Assembly (NCBI RefSeq): GCF_900188205.1
Contig: NZ_FZOH01000007.1
Location: forward strand, 56,709 to 120,708
Origin: Geodermatophilus saharensis
GTDB taxonomy: Bacteria; Actinomycetota; Actinomycetes; Mycobacteriales; Geodermatophilaceae
Length of the DNA: 64,000 bases
Reading direction: 5' to 3'
In this document: in pieces, positions 25,915 through 33,668 of the stretch
Numbering within the stretch: the first letter of the stretch is position 1
How the letters are laid out: each line of letters begins with the position of its first letter
Program-made: the position numbers and the translations under genes
Notes under the pieces: model-generated
Told to the model about the DNA's origin: nothing
Database searches by the model: none
The model's input: the letters and a program-made list of their open reading frames with translations, nothing else

Positions 25915-27441
25915 ATGGCGGTCCTGGCTCCCGAGCGCGCCGACGCCGGGCCGCCGCAGGACCCGCCGCGCCCGGCCCGGCGCCGGCCGGTCCCGCGCCC
26001 GCGGGTCGACCGCGTCCCGCCGCTGCCCGGCGACCGCCTGCTGTCCTGGCTGCTCGCGCTGGGGCTGGGCCTGCTGACGCTGGTCAGCCGCCTGGTGGGC
26101 ATCAGCTACCCCGACACCCTGCTGTTCGACGAGGCGTACTACCCGCCCGAGGCCTGGGACCTGCTGACGTGGGGCCACGAGTACAACCGCGGCTACACGT
26201 TCATCGTCCACCCGCCGCTGGGCAAGTGGATGATCGCCGGCGGCGAGGCCCTGTTCGGCTACACCAGCCTGGGCTGGCGGTTCCCGTCCGCGGTGGCCGG
26301 GGCGGTCGCCGTCGTCCTGCTGGTCCGCCTGGCCCGGCGGGTCACCGGCTCCACGCTGCTGGGCGTCACCGCCGGTCTGCTGCTGGCCCTCGACGGCCTG
26401 GCGTTCACGCTGTCGCGGATCGGCCTGCTCGACGTCTTCCTGCAGGTGTTCGTCCTCGCCGCCGTCGCCTGCCTGGTTGTCGACCGCGACCGGGTGCGCG
26501 AGCGGGTGCGCCGGCACCGGCCGGTCCCGGCCACGGGCTTCCGGCTCGGCCCCCGCGGCTGGCGGATCGCCGCCGGCCTGCTGTTCGGCTGCGCCTGCGC
26601 GGTGAAGTGGAGCGGCCTGTACTTCCTCGCCTTCGCCGCCGTCCTGTCGTTGTTCTGGGACCGCGCGGCCTGGCAGGAGGCCGGCGTCCCCCGCCCGACG
26701 GCGACCGCGCTGCGCCGCGGCCTGCCCGGCGCCACCTGGGCGCTGGCCGCGGTGCCGGTGCTCACCTACCTCGCCAGCTTCGCCGGGTGGTTCCTCGGCG
26801 AGACCGCGCAGGGGCGCTGGTGGGCGCAGCGCAACCCCGAGACGGCGTTCCCGTGGATCCCCGGCGCGCTGCGCTCCTGGTGGCACATGCACGTGGAGTG
26901 GTGGACGTTCCACAACGGCCTGTCCACGCCGCACCCGTGGGAGTCGGGCCCCTGGACCTGGCTGGTCAACGGCCGGCCGATCCTGCTGTGGAACCCCCAG
27001 GGCCTCACCGACGCCGCCGGCGAGCAGGTGGTCCGCTACGTCCTCATGGTCGGGACGCCGACCCTCTGGCTGGCGTTCGCACCGGCGCTGGTGTGGGCCG
27101 CCTGGCGCATCGTCGCCCGCCGCGACCCCGCCGCCGTCCTGGTCGCCGTCATGGTCGCCGCGGGCTGGGGCACCTGGTTCCTCAACCCCGAGCGCACGAT
27201 GTTCGTCTTCTACACCGCACCGGTGCTGCCGTTCTTCGTGCTCGCCGTCGTCCTCGTGCTGCAGGACGTCCTCGGCCGGGCGACGGACCCGCCGTGGCGC
27301 CGCACCGCGGGCCTGGCCGCGGTCAGCGGCTACGTGGCGGTGGTGGCCGGCACGTTCGCCTTCTTCTACCCGGTGCTCACCGGGCAGCCGCTGACGCACG
27401 CCGAGTGGCTCACCCGGATGTGGTTCCCGTCCTGGTACTGA
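25915..27441 (+). CDS. pmt: Dolichyl/polyprenyl-phosphate-mannose:protein mannosyltransferase
   Basis: 508 residues, GT39/GT-C fold with about ten membrane helices. The catalytic Asp-Glu is in the first external loop ('YPDTLLFDEAYYPPEAWDLL'), followed by 'FIVHPPLGKWMIAGGE'. Further conserved parts are 'LLDVFLQVFVLAA', 'KWSGLYFLAFAAV' and the C-terminal 'NPERTMFVFYTAPVLPFF'. It transfers mannose from polyprenyl-phospho-mannose to secreted proteins during Sec export. It is the counterpart of the mycobacterial Pmt next to rsmI. The ATG is leaderless by the -10 spacing. Confidence 0.95.
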   Translation: MAVLAPERADAGPPQDPPRPARRRPVPRPRVDRVPPLPGDRLLSWLLALGLGLLTLVSRLVGISYPDTLLFDEAYYPPEAWDLLTWGHEYNRGYTFIVHPPLGKWMIAGGEALFGYTSLGWRFPSAVAGAVAVVLLVRLARRVTGSTLLGVTAGLLLALDGLAFTLSRIGLLDVFLQVFVLAAVACLVVDRDRVRERVRRHRPVPATGFRLGPRGWRIAAGLLFGCACAVKWSGLYFLAFAAVLSLFWDRAAWQEAGVPRPTATALRRGLPGATWALAAVPVLTYLASFAGWFLGETAQGRWWAQRNPETAFPWIPGALRSWWHMHVEWWTFHNGLSTPHPWESGPWTWLVNGRPILLWNPQGLTDAAGEQVVRYVLMVGTPTLWLAFAPALVWAAWRIVARRDPAAVLVAVMVAAGWGTWFLNPERTMFVFYTAPVLPFFVLAVVLVLQDVLGRATDPPWRRTAGLAAVSGYVAVVAGTFAFFYPVLTGQPLTHAEWLTRMWFPSWY

Positions 27442-27673
27442 CGCCGCCCGGCCGGCACACCCAGCGGTAGACCTGGCCGTCGCGCAGCTCCACGGCCGCC
27501 GGCGGCCCCGGGACCGCGTCGGTGGCGAGGAGGGCGAGCACCCGGGTCCGGCCGCGGGTCACCGCGCCGTCGGGCCCGGTCCAGTGCAGGTACGGGTGCA
27601 GCAGCGGGCGCAGCCGCTCGGGATCCCGCCCGGCCGCCAGCACGGCAGCGACGACGTCGGCGGCCTCAGGCAC
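27410..27673 (-). CDS. Small SnoaL/NTF2-like protein
   Basis: 87 residues. 'LRPLLHPYLHWTGPDGAVTRGRTRVLALL' resembles the helix-plus-strand start of SnoaL/NTF2-like domains, and 'AAVELRDGQVYRWVC' the later sheet. It is shorter than a full NTF2 fold. Its GTG overlaps the stop of the PPK2-like gene by 8 nt, implying translational coupling. Its 3' end overlaps the pmt 3' end by 32 bp tail to tail. The reading frame is plausible but the function is unknown. Confidence 0.6.
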   Translation of the reverse strand: MPEAADVVAAVLAAGRDPERLRPLLHPYLHWTGPDGAVTRGRTRVLALLATDAVPGPPAAVELRDGQVYRWVCRPGGVSTRTGTTSG

Positions 27674-28781
27674 CGGCGAGGGCGGCGTCGGGCACGGCGG
27701 CCGGCACGACGACCAGCGGGTCGGGCGGACCGACGCCGTCGTCGTGGCGGCCGGGGTGGTCGAGCACCGACAGCAGGTGCCGCAGGCCCTCGAGGCGGGC
27801 GCGCCGCCGGTCGTTGGCCCGGACCACCGTCCACGGCGCGGACGGCGTCGAGGTCGTGCCGAGCACCGCCTGCTCGGCCCCGGTGTGGTCGTCCCAGCGG
27901 TCGAGGACGGCGAGGTCGCCGGCCGTGAGCGCCGGCGGGTCCCGGCGCAGCGCGAGGCGGGTCCGCTGCTCGCCGCGGGACACGGCGAACCACAGCTTGA
28001 CCAGGTGCAGGCCGCCGGCCACGAGCAGCTGCTCCGACGCGGCCGCCGCCGGCAGGGCGTCGCCGGTCCCCGCCTCCACGGCGGGCCGGCCGAACCAGGA
28101 CCGGTCGAACAGCACGATCTCCCCGGCGGCCGGCAGGTGCGCGAGCGAGAGCCGCGCCGGCCCCTGCGGCCGCTCCGGCGCGGCGACCACCCGGACGGTG
28201 CGCGGGTCGAGGTGCTCGGTGGCGCACCGGACGAACCCGCTCGTGCCCGCGGCGTCGCGGCCCTCGACCACGATCGCCACCCGTCGGCGGTGCTCCTCGA
28301 CCTGCCGCTGCAGCTTGAGCAGCTCCAGCTGCAGGCGGCACAGCTGTGGCTCGTAGTCGCGGCGGCGCAGCAGCTCGGGGTACGGGTGGTCCTCGCGCCA
28401 GGTCCCCGGCCGCTGCGGCGTGCGGGTCCCCTCCGGCACCGCCCGACCCAGCGTCCACCGGCCGGCGTCGGCGCTCCCCGTGCCGCGGGGGCGCGAGGCG
28501 GGCGCGGCGGCCCGGTGCGGCGGCGGCAGGGACCCCCGCGGGACCGGCACCACGACGTCGGGCCGCGCGGCCGGCGCGGGCCCGGGCAGCCGCAGCAGCT
28601 CCAGCGGCGCCCAGACCACGCGCGGCACGCCCGCCCGCGCGACCCGGACCCGCACCCGGCAGCGCCCGTCGGCGTCGTGCCGCCAGCCCAGCAGCGCGGC
28701 GGCCCGCCAGGCGCCGTCGAGGTGCAGCTCCACCGGCTGGGCCTCCGCGAGGGAGGCGACCGGGGTCCGCTGCGCCGCCAT
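27666..28781 (-). CDS. PPK2-family polyphosphate-kinase-like protein lacking the Walker A lysine
   Basis: 371 residues from ATG 28781, 7 nt after a TAGCGT -10 box. The N-terminal ~125 residues form an unassigned domain ('VELHLDGAWRAAALLGWRHD'). The PPK2 core begins 'YEPQLCRLQLELLKLQRQVEE', then the P-loop region 'IVVEGRDAAGTSGFVRCATEHL', where the family has GRDAAGKGG: the invariant Lys is Thr here. Walker B 'IVLFDRSWFGRPAVE' is kept. The lid segment is shortened before 'LAHLPAAGE'. 'RWDDHTGAEQAVLGTTSTPSAPW' matches the C-terminus. It may be catalytically dead or altered, perhaps a polyphosphate- or nucleotide-binding protein. Confidence 0.8.
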   Translation of the reverse strand: MAAQRTPVASLAEAQPVELHLDGAWRAAALLGWRHDADGRCRVRVRVARAGVPRVVWAPLELLRLPGPAPAARPDVVVPVPRGSLPPPHRAAAPASRPRGTGSADAGRWTLGRAVPEGTRTPQRPGTWREDHPYPELLRRRDYEPQLCRLQLELLKLQRQVEEHRRRVAIVVEGRDAAGTSGFVRCATEHLDPRTVRVVAAPERPQGPARLSLAHLPAAGEIVLFDRSWFGRPAVEAGTGDALPAAAASEQLLVAGGLHLVKLWFAVSRGEQRTRLALRRDPPALTAGDLAVLDRWDDHTGAEQAVLGTTSTPSAPWTVVRANDRRRARLEGLRHLLSVLDHPGRHDDGVGPPDPLVVVPAAVPDAALAGA

Positions 28782-28788
28782 GCCGGTC

Positions 28789-28794
28789 ACGCTA
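28789..28794 (-). promoter_or_regulatory. -10 box of the leaderless PPK2-like gene
   Basis: TAGCGT on the minus strand, 7 nt before ATG 28781. It supports ATG 28781 over the GTG at 28790. Confidence 0.45.
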
Positions 28795-28914
28795 GGACCA
28801 CCGGCGGCCGGCCCGGCTGCGCACGTGTGACGAAGTCGCGGACCCCGCGCTGGCGAAGCCGCCCAGGAACGGCCGACGCCGCCGGGGCGGGTGCCCCGAC
28901 GGCGTCGGTCTCAG

Positions 28915-28990
<76 letters not shown>

Positions 28991-29070
28991 TGACGGAGGA
29001 CGAGAGTACCTGCCGCGGCCCCGGGTGCCGCCGATGGGGGGTGGCTCCCATCGGCGAGTGTCGGGAACGG

Positions 29071-29129
29071 CCCCCGTGCAGGGTCCCGGCCCGAGCGGAG
29101 CGAGGGTCGGGGGGCGCGGGGGTCCTTCC
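29071..29129 (+). repeat. Dispersed hairpin repeat, copy D
   Basis: Arms CCCCCGTGC / GCGCGGGGG (one G-T wobble) surround a loop with CGAGCGGAGCGAG; the trailing TCCTTCC is present. It lies just after the stop of the minus-strand glpR/sepX gene, between it and tRNA-Ala. Confidence 0.75.
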
Positions 29130-29828
29130 TCAGCCGTTGACGACGCGCGGCTGGTAGTAGTCGATCTCGGCGAACCCGATGTCGTCGTCGTCCAGGCCCA
29201 CGACGGCGCTGTCCTGCCAGCCGGCCGGCGCCGGGGTGCGGGCGGCCACCACGCGCGCGGGGCGCAGCGGGTGCACCGGCGCGAGCGGCAGGCTCGGGTG
29301 CGGCAGGCCGACGGTGGAGTGCACCGGCTCCTCGGCGACGGGCGCCGGGGCGGGACGCGCCTCCGGGGCCCGGCGCGGGGCGGGGGCCGGGCGGGCGGCC
29401 GAGCGGGCCGCGGCACGGGCCGCGCGGCGGGCGGCGGCCTGCTCGCGGCGCACCGCGGCGCGCAGCACCACCAGGTAGGCGACGACGGCGACGTCGAGCA
29501 GCCCCTGCGCCACCCACAGCCACGGCGTGAGGGTCAGGGCGCCGACCAGCGCCAGCAGCGTGAGCGCTCCCAGGCCGGCCAGCGTGCGGCGCCGGACGGC
29601 GTGCACGTCGACCCGCAGCTCGCCGGTGCTGCGCAGCAGCTCACGGTCCACCGCCACCCGCTCGGTCTCCGCCGAGCGCACCGGGTCACCCCCCCGGCGC
29701 CGCTGCAGCGTCCGGCCGGGGGTGACCTCGGCGCGCGCCGTCGAGGAGTCACCGCGGGTCACCACCATGGGCACCAGCACCACGAACCAGAGCACGACCA
29801 GCGCGGCGAGCAGCACGCCTGACCCCAT
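29130..29828 (-). CDS. Divisome membrane protein GlpR/SepX family
   Basis: 232 residues from ATG 29828; GTG 29840 is an alternative. One N-terminal helix 'LLAALVVLWFVVLVPMVVTR' is followed by a cytoplasmic basic stretch and a pair of helices ('LAGLGALTLLALVGALTLTP', 'WLWVAQGLLDVAVVAYLVVL'). A long Ala/Arg/Pro-rich region and an acidic end 'DDDDIGFAEIDYY' complete it. Topology and the position next to a MoeA-like gene match GlpR of corynebacteria (receptor of the gephyrin-like Glp at the septum) and SepX of Streptomyces. The family assignment rests on topology and synteny. Confidence 0.75.
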   Translation of the reverse strand: MGSGVLLAALVVLWFVVLVPMVVTRGDSSTARAEVTPGRTLQRRRGGDPVRSAETERVAVDRELLRSTGELRVDVHAVRRRTLAGLGALTLLALVGALTLTPWLWVAQGLLDVAVVAYLVVLRAAVRREQAAARRAARAAARSAARPAPAPRRAPEARPAPAPVAEEPVHSTVGLPHPSLPLAPVHPLRPARVVAARTPAPAGWQDSAVVGLDDDDIGFAEIDYYQPRVVNG

Positions 29829-29985
29829 CGAGAACACCACCCGTCACACGAGTCACTTGCCGCGGCAGGTTATGCAGGCAGATCCCCAGGAAGAGGGAGG
29901 CGCGCGGGCGTGTCGCCGGAGTGTTGTGGGACGGGAGTGGCGGGGACGGCGGCGTGTCGACATGGAGCCGACCGGTCACCGAGCG

Positions 29986-30612
29986 TCAGCGTGGTAGGCC
30001 GGGCGCTCCGGACCGCCAGCGGCCGAGCACCCCGCCGGGGACGTCCTCGGCCAGCAGCGCGTAGGACCAGTGGTCCCGCCAGTCACCGTCGATGTCGAGG
30101 TAGCGGCGCAGCAGGCCCTCGCGGGCGAACCCGAGCCGCTCCACCAGCCGCTGGCTGGGCCGGTTCTCCGGCCGGATGTCGGCCTGCAGCCGGTGCAGGC
30201 CGCCGGCGCCGAACGCGTGGTCGCACACCAGCGCCACGGCCAGCGAGGCCATCCCCCGGCCGGCGACGGCGCGGTCGATCCAGTAGCCCAGCGACCCCGA
30301 GCGCAGCGCGCCGCGGACGATGTTGTCCACGGTCACCTGCCCGGCCAGCCGGCCCTCGACCCGGACGGCGAACGGCAGCGACGTCCCCGCCCGGGCGCGG
30401 CGGGCCAGCGACCGGCGCATCGCCCGGTAGGCCGCCGGCGTGTGCCGGACCGACCAGGCCACCGGCGCGGTCGGCTCCCACGGCCGCAGCCAGGACTCGT
30501 TGGCCAGCCGCAGCCGGCTCCACTCCACGGCGTCGCCGCGCCCGAGCGGGTCCAGCTCGACCGGACCGTAGGCCAGCCGGGCCGGCCAGCCGGGGTGGGG
30601 CGCGGGTTCCAG
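29986..30612 (-). CDS. RimJ-like GNAT acetyltransferase, apparent CTG start
   Basis: Ribosomal-protein-alanine N-acetyltransferase family. The first GNAT strand 'YGPVELDPLGRGDAVEWSRL' is encoded upstream of the only in-frame GTG (30528). Between the in-frame stop inside the glp 3' end and this strand there is no ATG, GTG or TTG. CTG 30612, 1 nt after the glp stop, would start M-EPAPHPGWPARLAYG (208 residues), matching the typical N-terminus. Acetyl-CoA loop: 'VAGRGMASLAVAL'; later 'RLQADIRPENRPSQRLVERL' and 'GFAREGLLRRYL'. Starting at 30528 would remove strand 1. Confidence 0.85.
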   Translation of the reverse strand: MEPAPHPGWPARLAYGPVELDPLGRGDAVEWSRLRLANESWLRPWEPTAPVAWSVRHTPAAYRAMRRSLARRARAGTSLPFAVRVEGRLAGQVTVDNIVRGALRSGSLGYWIDRAVAGRGMASLAVALVCDHAFGAGGLHRLQADIRPENRPSQRLVERLGFAREGLLRRYLDIDGDWRDHWSYALLAEDVPGGVLGRWRSGAPGLPR

Positions 30613-30613
30613 C

Positions 30614-32008
30614 TCAGCCGCCCAGCAGCAGCGGCATGACCGTCACCAGCCCGCCCTCGGCGACCTCGGTGACGTCCTCGTCCACGACGACCAGGCAGTT
30701 GGCGCGCGCCATCCGGGCGAGCATCGCCTCGTCGCCGTCGCCGAGCGGCTCGACGACGTAGCCGCCGTCGGGGTGGCGCATGACCTGGCCGTGCAGGTAC
30801 TGCCGGTAGCCCAGCGGCGAGAGCAGCCGCTCGGCGGAGATCGCCTGCACGGTGCGGCGGAACAGCTGCCGCTTGCCGAGCATCGAGCGGATCGCCGGCC
30901 GGACGAAGACCTCGAAGGACACCAGCGCCGCGACCGGCTCGCCGGGCACGCAGATCACCGGGACGCCGTCGCGGCCCAGCCTGCCGAAGCCCTGCACGGC
31001 ACCGGGGTGCATGGTCACCTGACGGAAGTGCATCGGGCCGAGCTCGGCGAGCACCTCCTGCACCAGGTCGCCCTCGGTGGCGAAGGTGCCGGCGACGAGC
31101 ACCAGGTCGCTGCGCAGCAGCTGGCTCTCCAGCACCTCGGTCAGCCGGCGCCGCTCGGTGGGCAGGATCCCCCACCGGTAGGCGGCGGCCCCGGCGTCGC
31201 GGGCGGCGGCGGCCAGCGCGTAGCTGTTGACGTCGACCACCTGCCCGGGCGCCGGCTGGGTGGTGATGTCGACCAGCTCGGTGCCGGCGGAGAGCACGGC
31301 GACCCGCGGCCGCGGCCGCACCTGCACCCGGTCGCGGCCCACCGCGGCCAGCAGGCTGATCTGCGCCGGCCCGATGGGCGTGCCCACCGAGACCGCGGCG
31401 GTGCCGGGCGAGACGTCGTCGCCGGTGCGGCGGACGTAGCTGCCGGCCTCCGGGCCGGCGTGCACCTGCACCCGCACCACGCCGCCGTCGGTCCACACAC
31501 CGGGGACGACGACGTCGGCGCCGGTGGGCAGCATCGCGCCGGCGCTCACCTTCTGCGCCAGCCCGGGCGCGAGCGCGGCGGGCGCGGCAGCGCCGGCGAC
31601 GGTCTCGCCGACGACGGCGAGCTCGACCGGCGCGTCGGGGGTCGCGGCGGCGACGTCCTCGGCGCGGGCGGCGTAGCCGTCGAGGGCGGCCTGGTCGAAG
31701 GCCGGCAGCGCGCGGGCGCTGACCACGTCCTCGGCGCACAGCAGGCCCTGCGCGTCGAGGACGGCGAGCTCGATCGGCTCGGGCTGGGGCACCGCGGCGA
31801 GGATCTCGTCGAGGTGGGCCTCCACCGTCCGCAGCGCCGGCGTCTCCGGCTCGGCCGGCCCGGGCGGCGGCGGCACGGCGCCGCGGTCGATCTGCGCGGT
31901 GGCGTGCGCCGGCGGGCCCGGGGACGTCGGCGGGTCGACGACGGCCCCGCTGCGGAGGTCCAGCGCCGTCGTGTCCCGGGGCCCCCGGCCCGCGCCGTTC
32001 TCGGTCAT
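30614..32008 (-). CDS. glp: MoeA/gephyrin-like protein (Glp type)
   Basis: 464 residues: a ~60-residue variable N-terminus, then the MoeA domains I-II ('ARALPAFDQAALDGYAARAE', 'VSAGAMLPTGADVVVPGVWT'), the MogA-like domain III ('VAVLSAGTELVDI', 'DVNSYALAAAARDAG') and C-terminal domain IV. At the position of the usual TGGVSxGxxD motif the protein has 'VAGTFATEGDLVQEVL', so the Gly-Gly-Val-Ser loop is lost although the Asp remains. The location in galU-moeA-rimJ-glpR matches Glp of corynebacteria, a MoeA paralogue that binds FtsZ. A division role is therefore more likely than molybdenum insertion. Confidence 0.85.
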   Translation of the reverse strand: MTENGAGRGPRDTTALDLRSGAVVDPPTSPGPPAHATAQIDRGAVPPPPGPAEPETPALRTVEAHLDEILAAVPQPEPIELAVLDAQGLLCAEDVVSARALPAFDQAALDGYAARAEDVAAATPDAPVELAVVGETVAGAAAPAALAPGLAQKVSAGAMLPTGADVVVPGVWTDGGVVRVQVHAGPEAGSYVRRTGDDVSPGTAAVSVGTPIGPAQISLLAAVGRDRVQVRPRPRVAVLSAGTELVDITTQPAPGQVVDVNSYALAAAARDAGAAAYRWGILPTERRRLTEVLESQLLRSDLVLVAGTFATEGDLVQEVLAELGPMHFRQVTMHPGAVQGFGRLGRDGVPVICVPGEPVAALVSFEVFVRPAIRSMLGKRQLFRRTVQAISAERLLSPLGYRQYLHGQVMRHPDGGYVVEPLGDGDEAMLARMARANCLVVVDEDVTEVAEGGLVTVMPLLLGG

Positions 32009-32040
32009 CGCCCCCGATCGTCCCCCCTGCGGGGACGGGC

Positions 32041-32955
32041 TCAGGCCTGCGACGCGCCCTCGGCGGGCAGGTCGGCCACGAACTCGGTGAGCCAGGAGCG
32101 CAGCGCCGGCCCGAGGTCCTCCCGCTCGGAGGCCAGCCGGATGACCGCCTTGAGGTAGTCGAGCTTGTCGCCGGTGTCGTAGCGGCGGCCGGCGAAGACG
32201 ACGCCGTGCAGCGGGTGCCCGCGCTCGACCAGCGTGGCCAGCGCGTCGGTCAGCTGGATCTCCCCGCCGCGGCCGGGGGCGGTCTCGCGCAGCACGCCGA
32301 AGACCTCCGGCGAGAGCACGTAGCGGCCGATGACCGCCAGGCTCGAGGGCGCCTCGTCGACCGGCGGCTTCTCCACCAGGCCGGTGATGGCGACGACGTC
32401 GCCGGTCGCGCCGGGCTCGACCGCCACCGCGCCGTACTTGTCGATGTTCTCCCGGCCGACGTCGAGCAGCGCGATCACCGAGCCGCCGTGCTGGGCCTGC
32501 ACCGCCAGCATCTGCTCGAGCAGGTGGTCGCGGGCGTCGATGAGGTCGTCGCCGAGCAGGACGGCGAAGGGCTCCTCGCCGACGAAGGCGGCCGCCTGCA
32601 GCACCGCGTGCCCCAGGCCGCGCGCCTCGCCCTGCCGGACGAAGTGCACCTGGGCGACGTCGGTGGACTCCTGGACGGCGGCCAGCCGGCCGGCGTCACC
32701 CTTCTTCTCCAGCGCCGTCTCGAGCTCGGGGGTGCGGTCGAAGAAGTCCTCGATCGCGGCCTTGTTGCGGCCGGTGACCATGAGCACCTCGGCGAGGCCG
32801 GCGCGGGCGGCCTCCTCGACGATGTACTGCAGCGCCGGGCGGTCGACGACCGGCAGCAGCTCCTTGGGCACCGCCTTGGTCGCCGGCAGGAACCGGGTGC
32901 CCATCCCGGCGACGGGGATGACGGCCTTGCGCGCCGGGCGCTGCGGGGTCGACAT
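32041..32955 (-). CDS. galU: UTP-glucose-1-phosphate uridylyltransferase
   Basis: 304 residues. The N-terminal nucleotidyltransferase signature 'KAVIPVAGMGTRFLPATKAV' with 'PKELLPVVDRPALQYIVEEA' is followed by 'GEARGLGHAVLQAAAFVGEE', 'VLLGDDLIDA' and 'GLVEKPPVDEAPSSLAVIGRY'. It produces UDP-glucose for glycolipids and polysaccharides. The ATG is 7 nt after a TAGGCT -10 box and has no ribosome-binding site, so the operon transcript is probably leaderless. It is divergent from the cyclo-ligase gene. Confidence 0.96.
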   Translation of the reverse strand: MSTPQRPARKAVIPVAGMGTRFLPATKAVPKELLPVVDRPALQYIVEEAARAGLAEVLMVTGRNKAAIEDFFDRTPELETALEKKGDAGRLAAVQESTDVAQVHFVRQGEARGLGHAVLQAAAFVGEEPFAVLLGDDLIDARDHLLEQMLAVQAQHGGSVIALLDVGRENIDKYGAVAVEPGATGDVVAITGLVEKPPVDEAPSSLAVIGRYVLSPEVFGVLRETAPGRGGEIQLTDALATLVERGHPLHGVVFAGRRYDTGDKLDYLKAVIRLASEREDLGPALRSWLTEFVADLPAEGASQA

Positions 32956-32962
32956 GCGCGGC

Positions 32963-32968
32963 AGCCTA
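32963..32968 (-). promoter_or_regulatory. -10 box of leaderless galU
   Basis: TAGGCT on the minus strand with a 7 nt spacer to the ATG; it heads galU-glp-rimJ-glpR. Confidence 0.5.
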
Positions 32969-33024
32969 ACCAGGGGCCACGCGCCGGACGATCTCGTACC
33001 GGCCCCCGGCGGCGGCCGCGGCTC

Positions 33025-33030
33025 TAGCCT
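33025..33030 (+). promoter_or_regulatory. -10 box of leaderless 5-FTHF cyclo-ligase gene
   Basis: TAGCCT followed by six C residues and then GTG 33037. The spacer of 6 nt and lack of a ribosome-binding site point to a leaderless mRNA. Confidence 0.5.
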
Positions 33031-33036
33031 CCCCCC

Positions 33037-33630
33037 GTGAGCGCACCGTCCGACGCGGAGGCGGCCAAGTCCGTCCTGCGGGACCGGATCATGGCCGGCC
33101 GCCGGCACCGCACCCCCGCCGCGCGCGCCACGGCCGCGGCGGCGGTGGCCACCACGCTGCTCGCGCGCCTCGCGCGGGTGCGCGTCCTCGCGGCCTTCGT
33201 GCCGGAGGACACCGAGCCCGGGTCCGGCCGGCTGCCGGCCGCGTTCACCCAGCTCAGTGCCCGGGTGCTGCTCCCGGTCGTGCCCGAGTCGGGCACCGAC
33301 CTGCGCTGGGCGGTCGACACCGGCCGGCTGGTGCCGGGCCGCTACGGGATCCTGGAGCCGGCCGGCCCGCGGCTGGGGCCGACGGCGGTGGGGACGGCGG
33401 AGGTCGTCGTGGTGCCGGCGCTGGCCGTCGACCGCGACGGCACCCGGCTCGGCCGCGGCGGGGGCTGGTACGACCGGGCCCTGCAGCACGTGCGCCCGGG
33501 CGCGGTGGTGGTGGCGCTGGTCTTCGACGACGAGCTGGTCGACCGGTTGCCGGCCCTGGCCCACGACCGCCCGGTGACCGCCGTCGTCACCCCCTCCGGC
33601 GGCTGGCAGGAGATACCCGCCGGTAGGTGA
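33037..33630 (+). CDS. 5-formyltetrahydrofolate cyclo-ligase
   Basis: 197 residues. Basic N-terminus 'KSVLRDRIMAGRRHRTPAAR', substrate region 'VLLPVVPESGTDLRWAVDTG', and the ATP-site signature 'DRDGTRLGRGGGWYDRALQH' are typical of the YgfA/MTHFS family. It converts 5-formyl-THF to 5,10-methenyl-THF, recycling folate. The head-to-head pairing with galU is conserved in actinobacteria. The MatC operon begins 38 bp downstream on the same strand. Confidence 0.94.
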   Translation: MSAPSDAEAAKSVLRDRIMAGRRHRTPAARATAAAAVATTLLARLARVRVLAAFVPEDTEPGSGRLPAAFTQLSARVLLPVVPESGTDLRWAVDTGRLVPGRYGILEPAGPRLGPTAVGTAEVVVVPALAVDRDGTRLGRGGGWYDRALQHVRPGAVVVALVFDDELVDRLPALAHDRPVTAVVTPSGGWQEIPAGR

Positions 33631-33668
33631 CACGGTGGGCCGGTCGGCGCCGTCGAGGGGAGCCCGCC

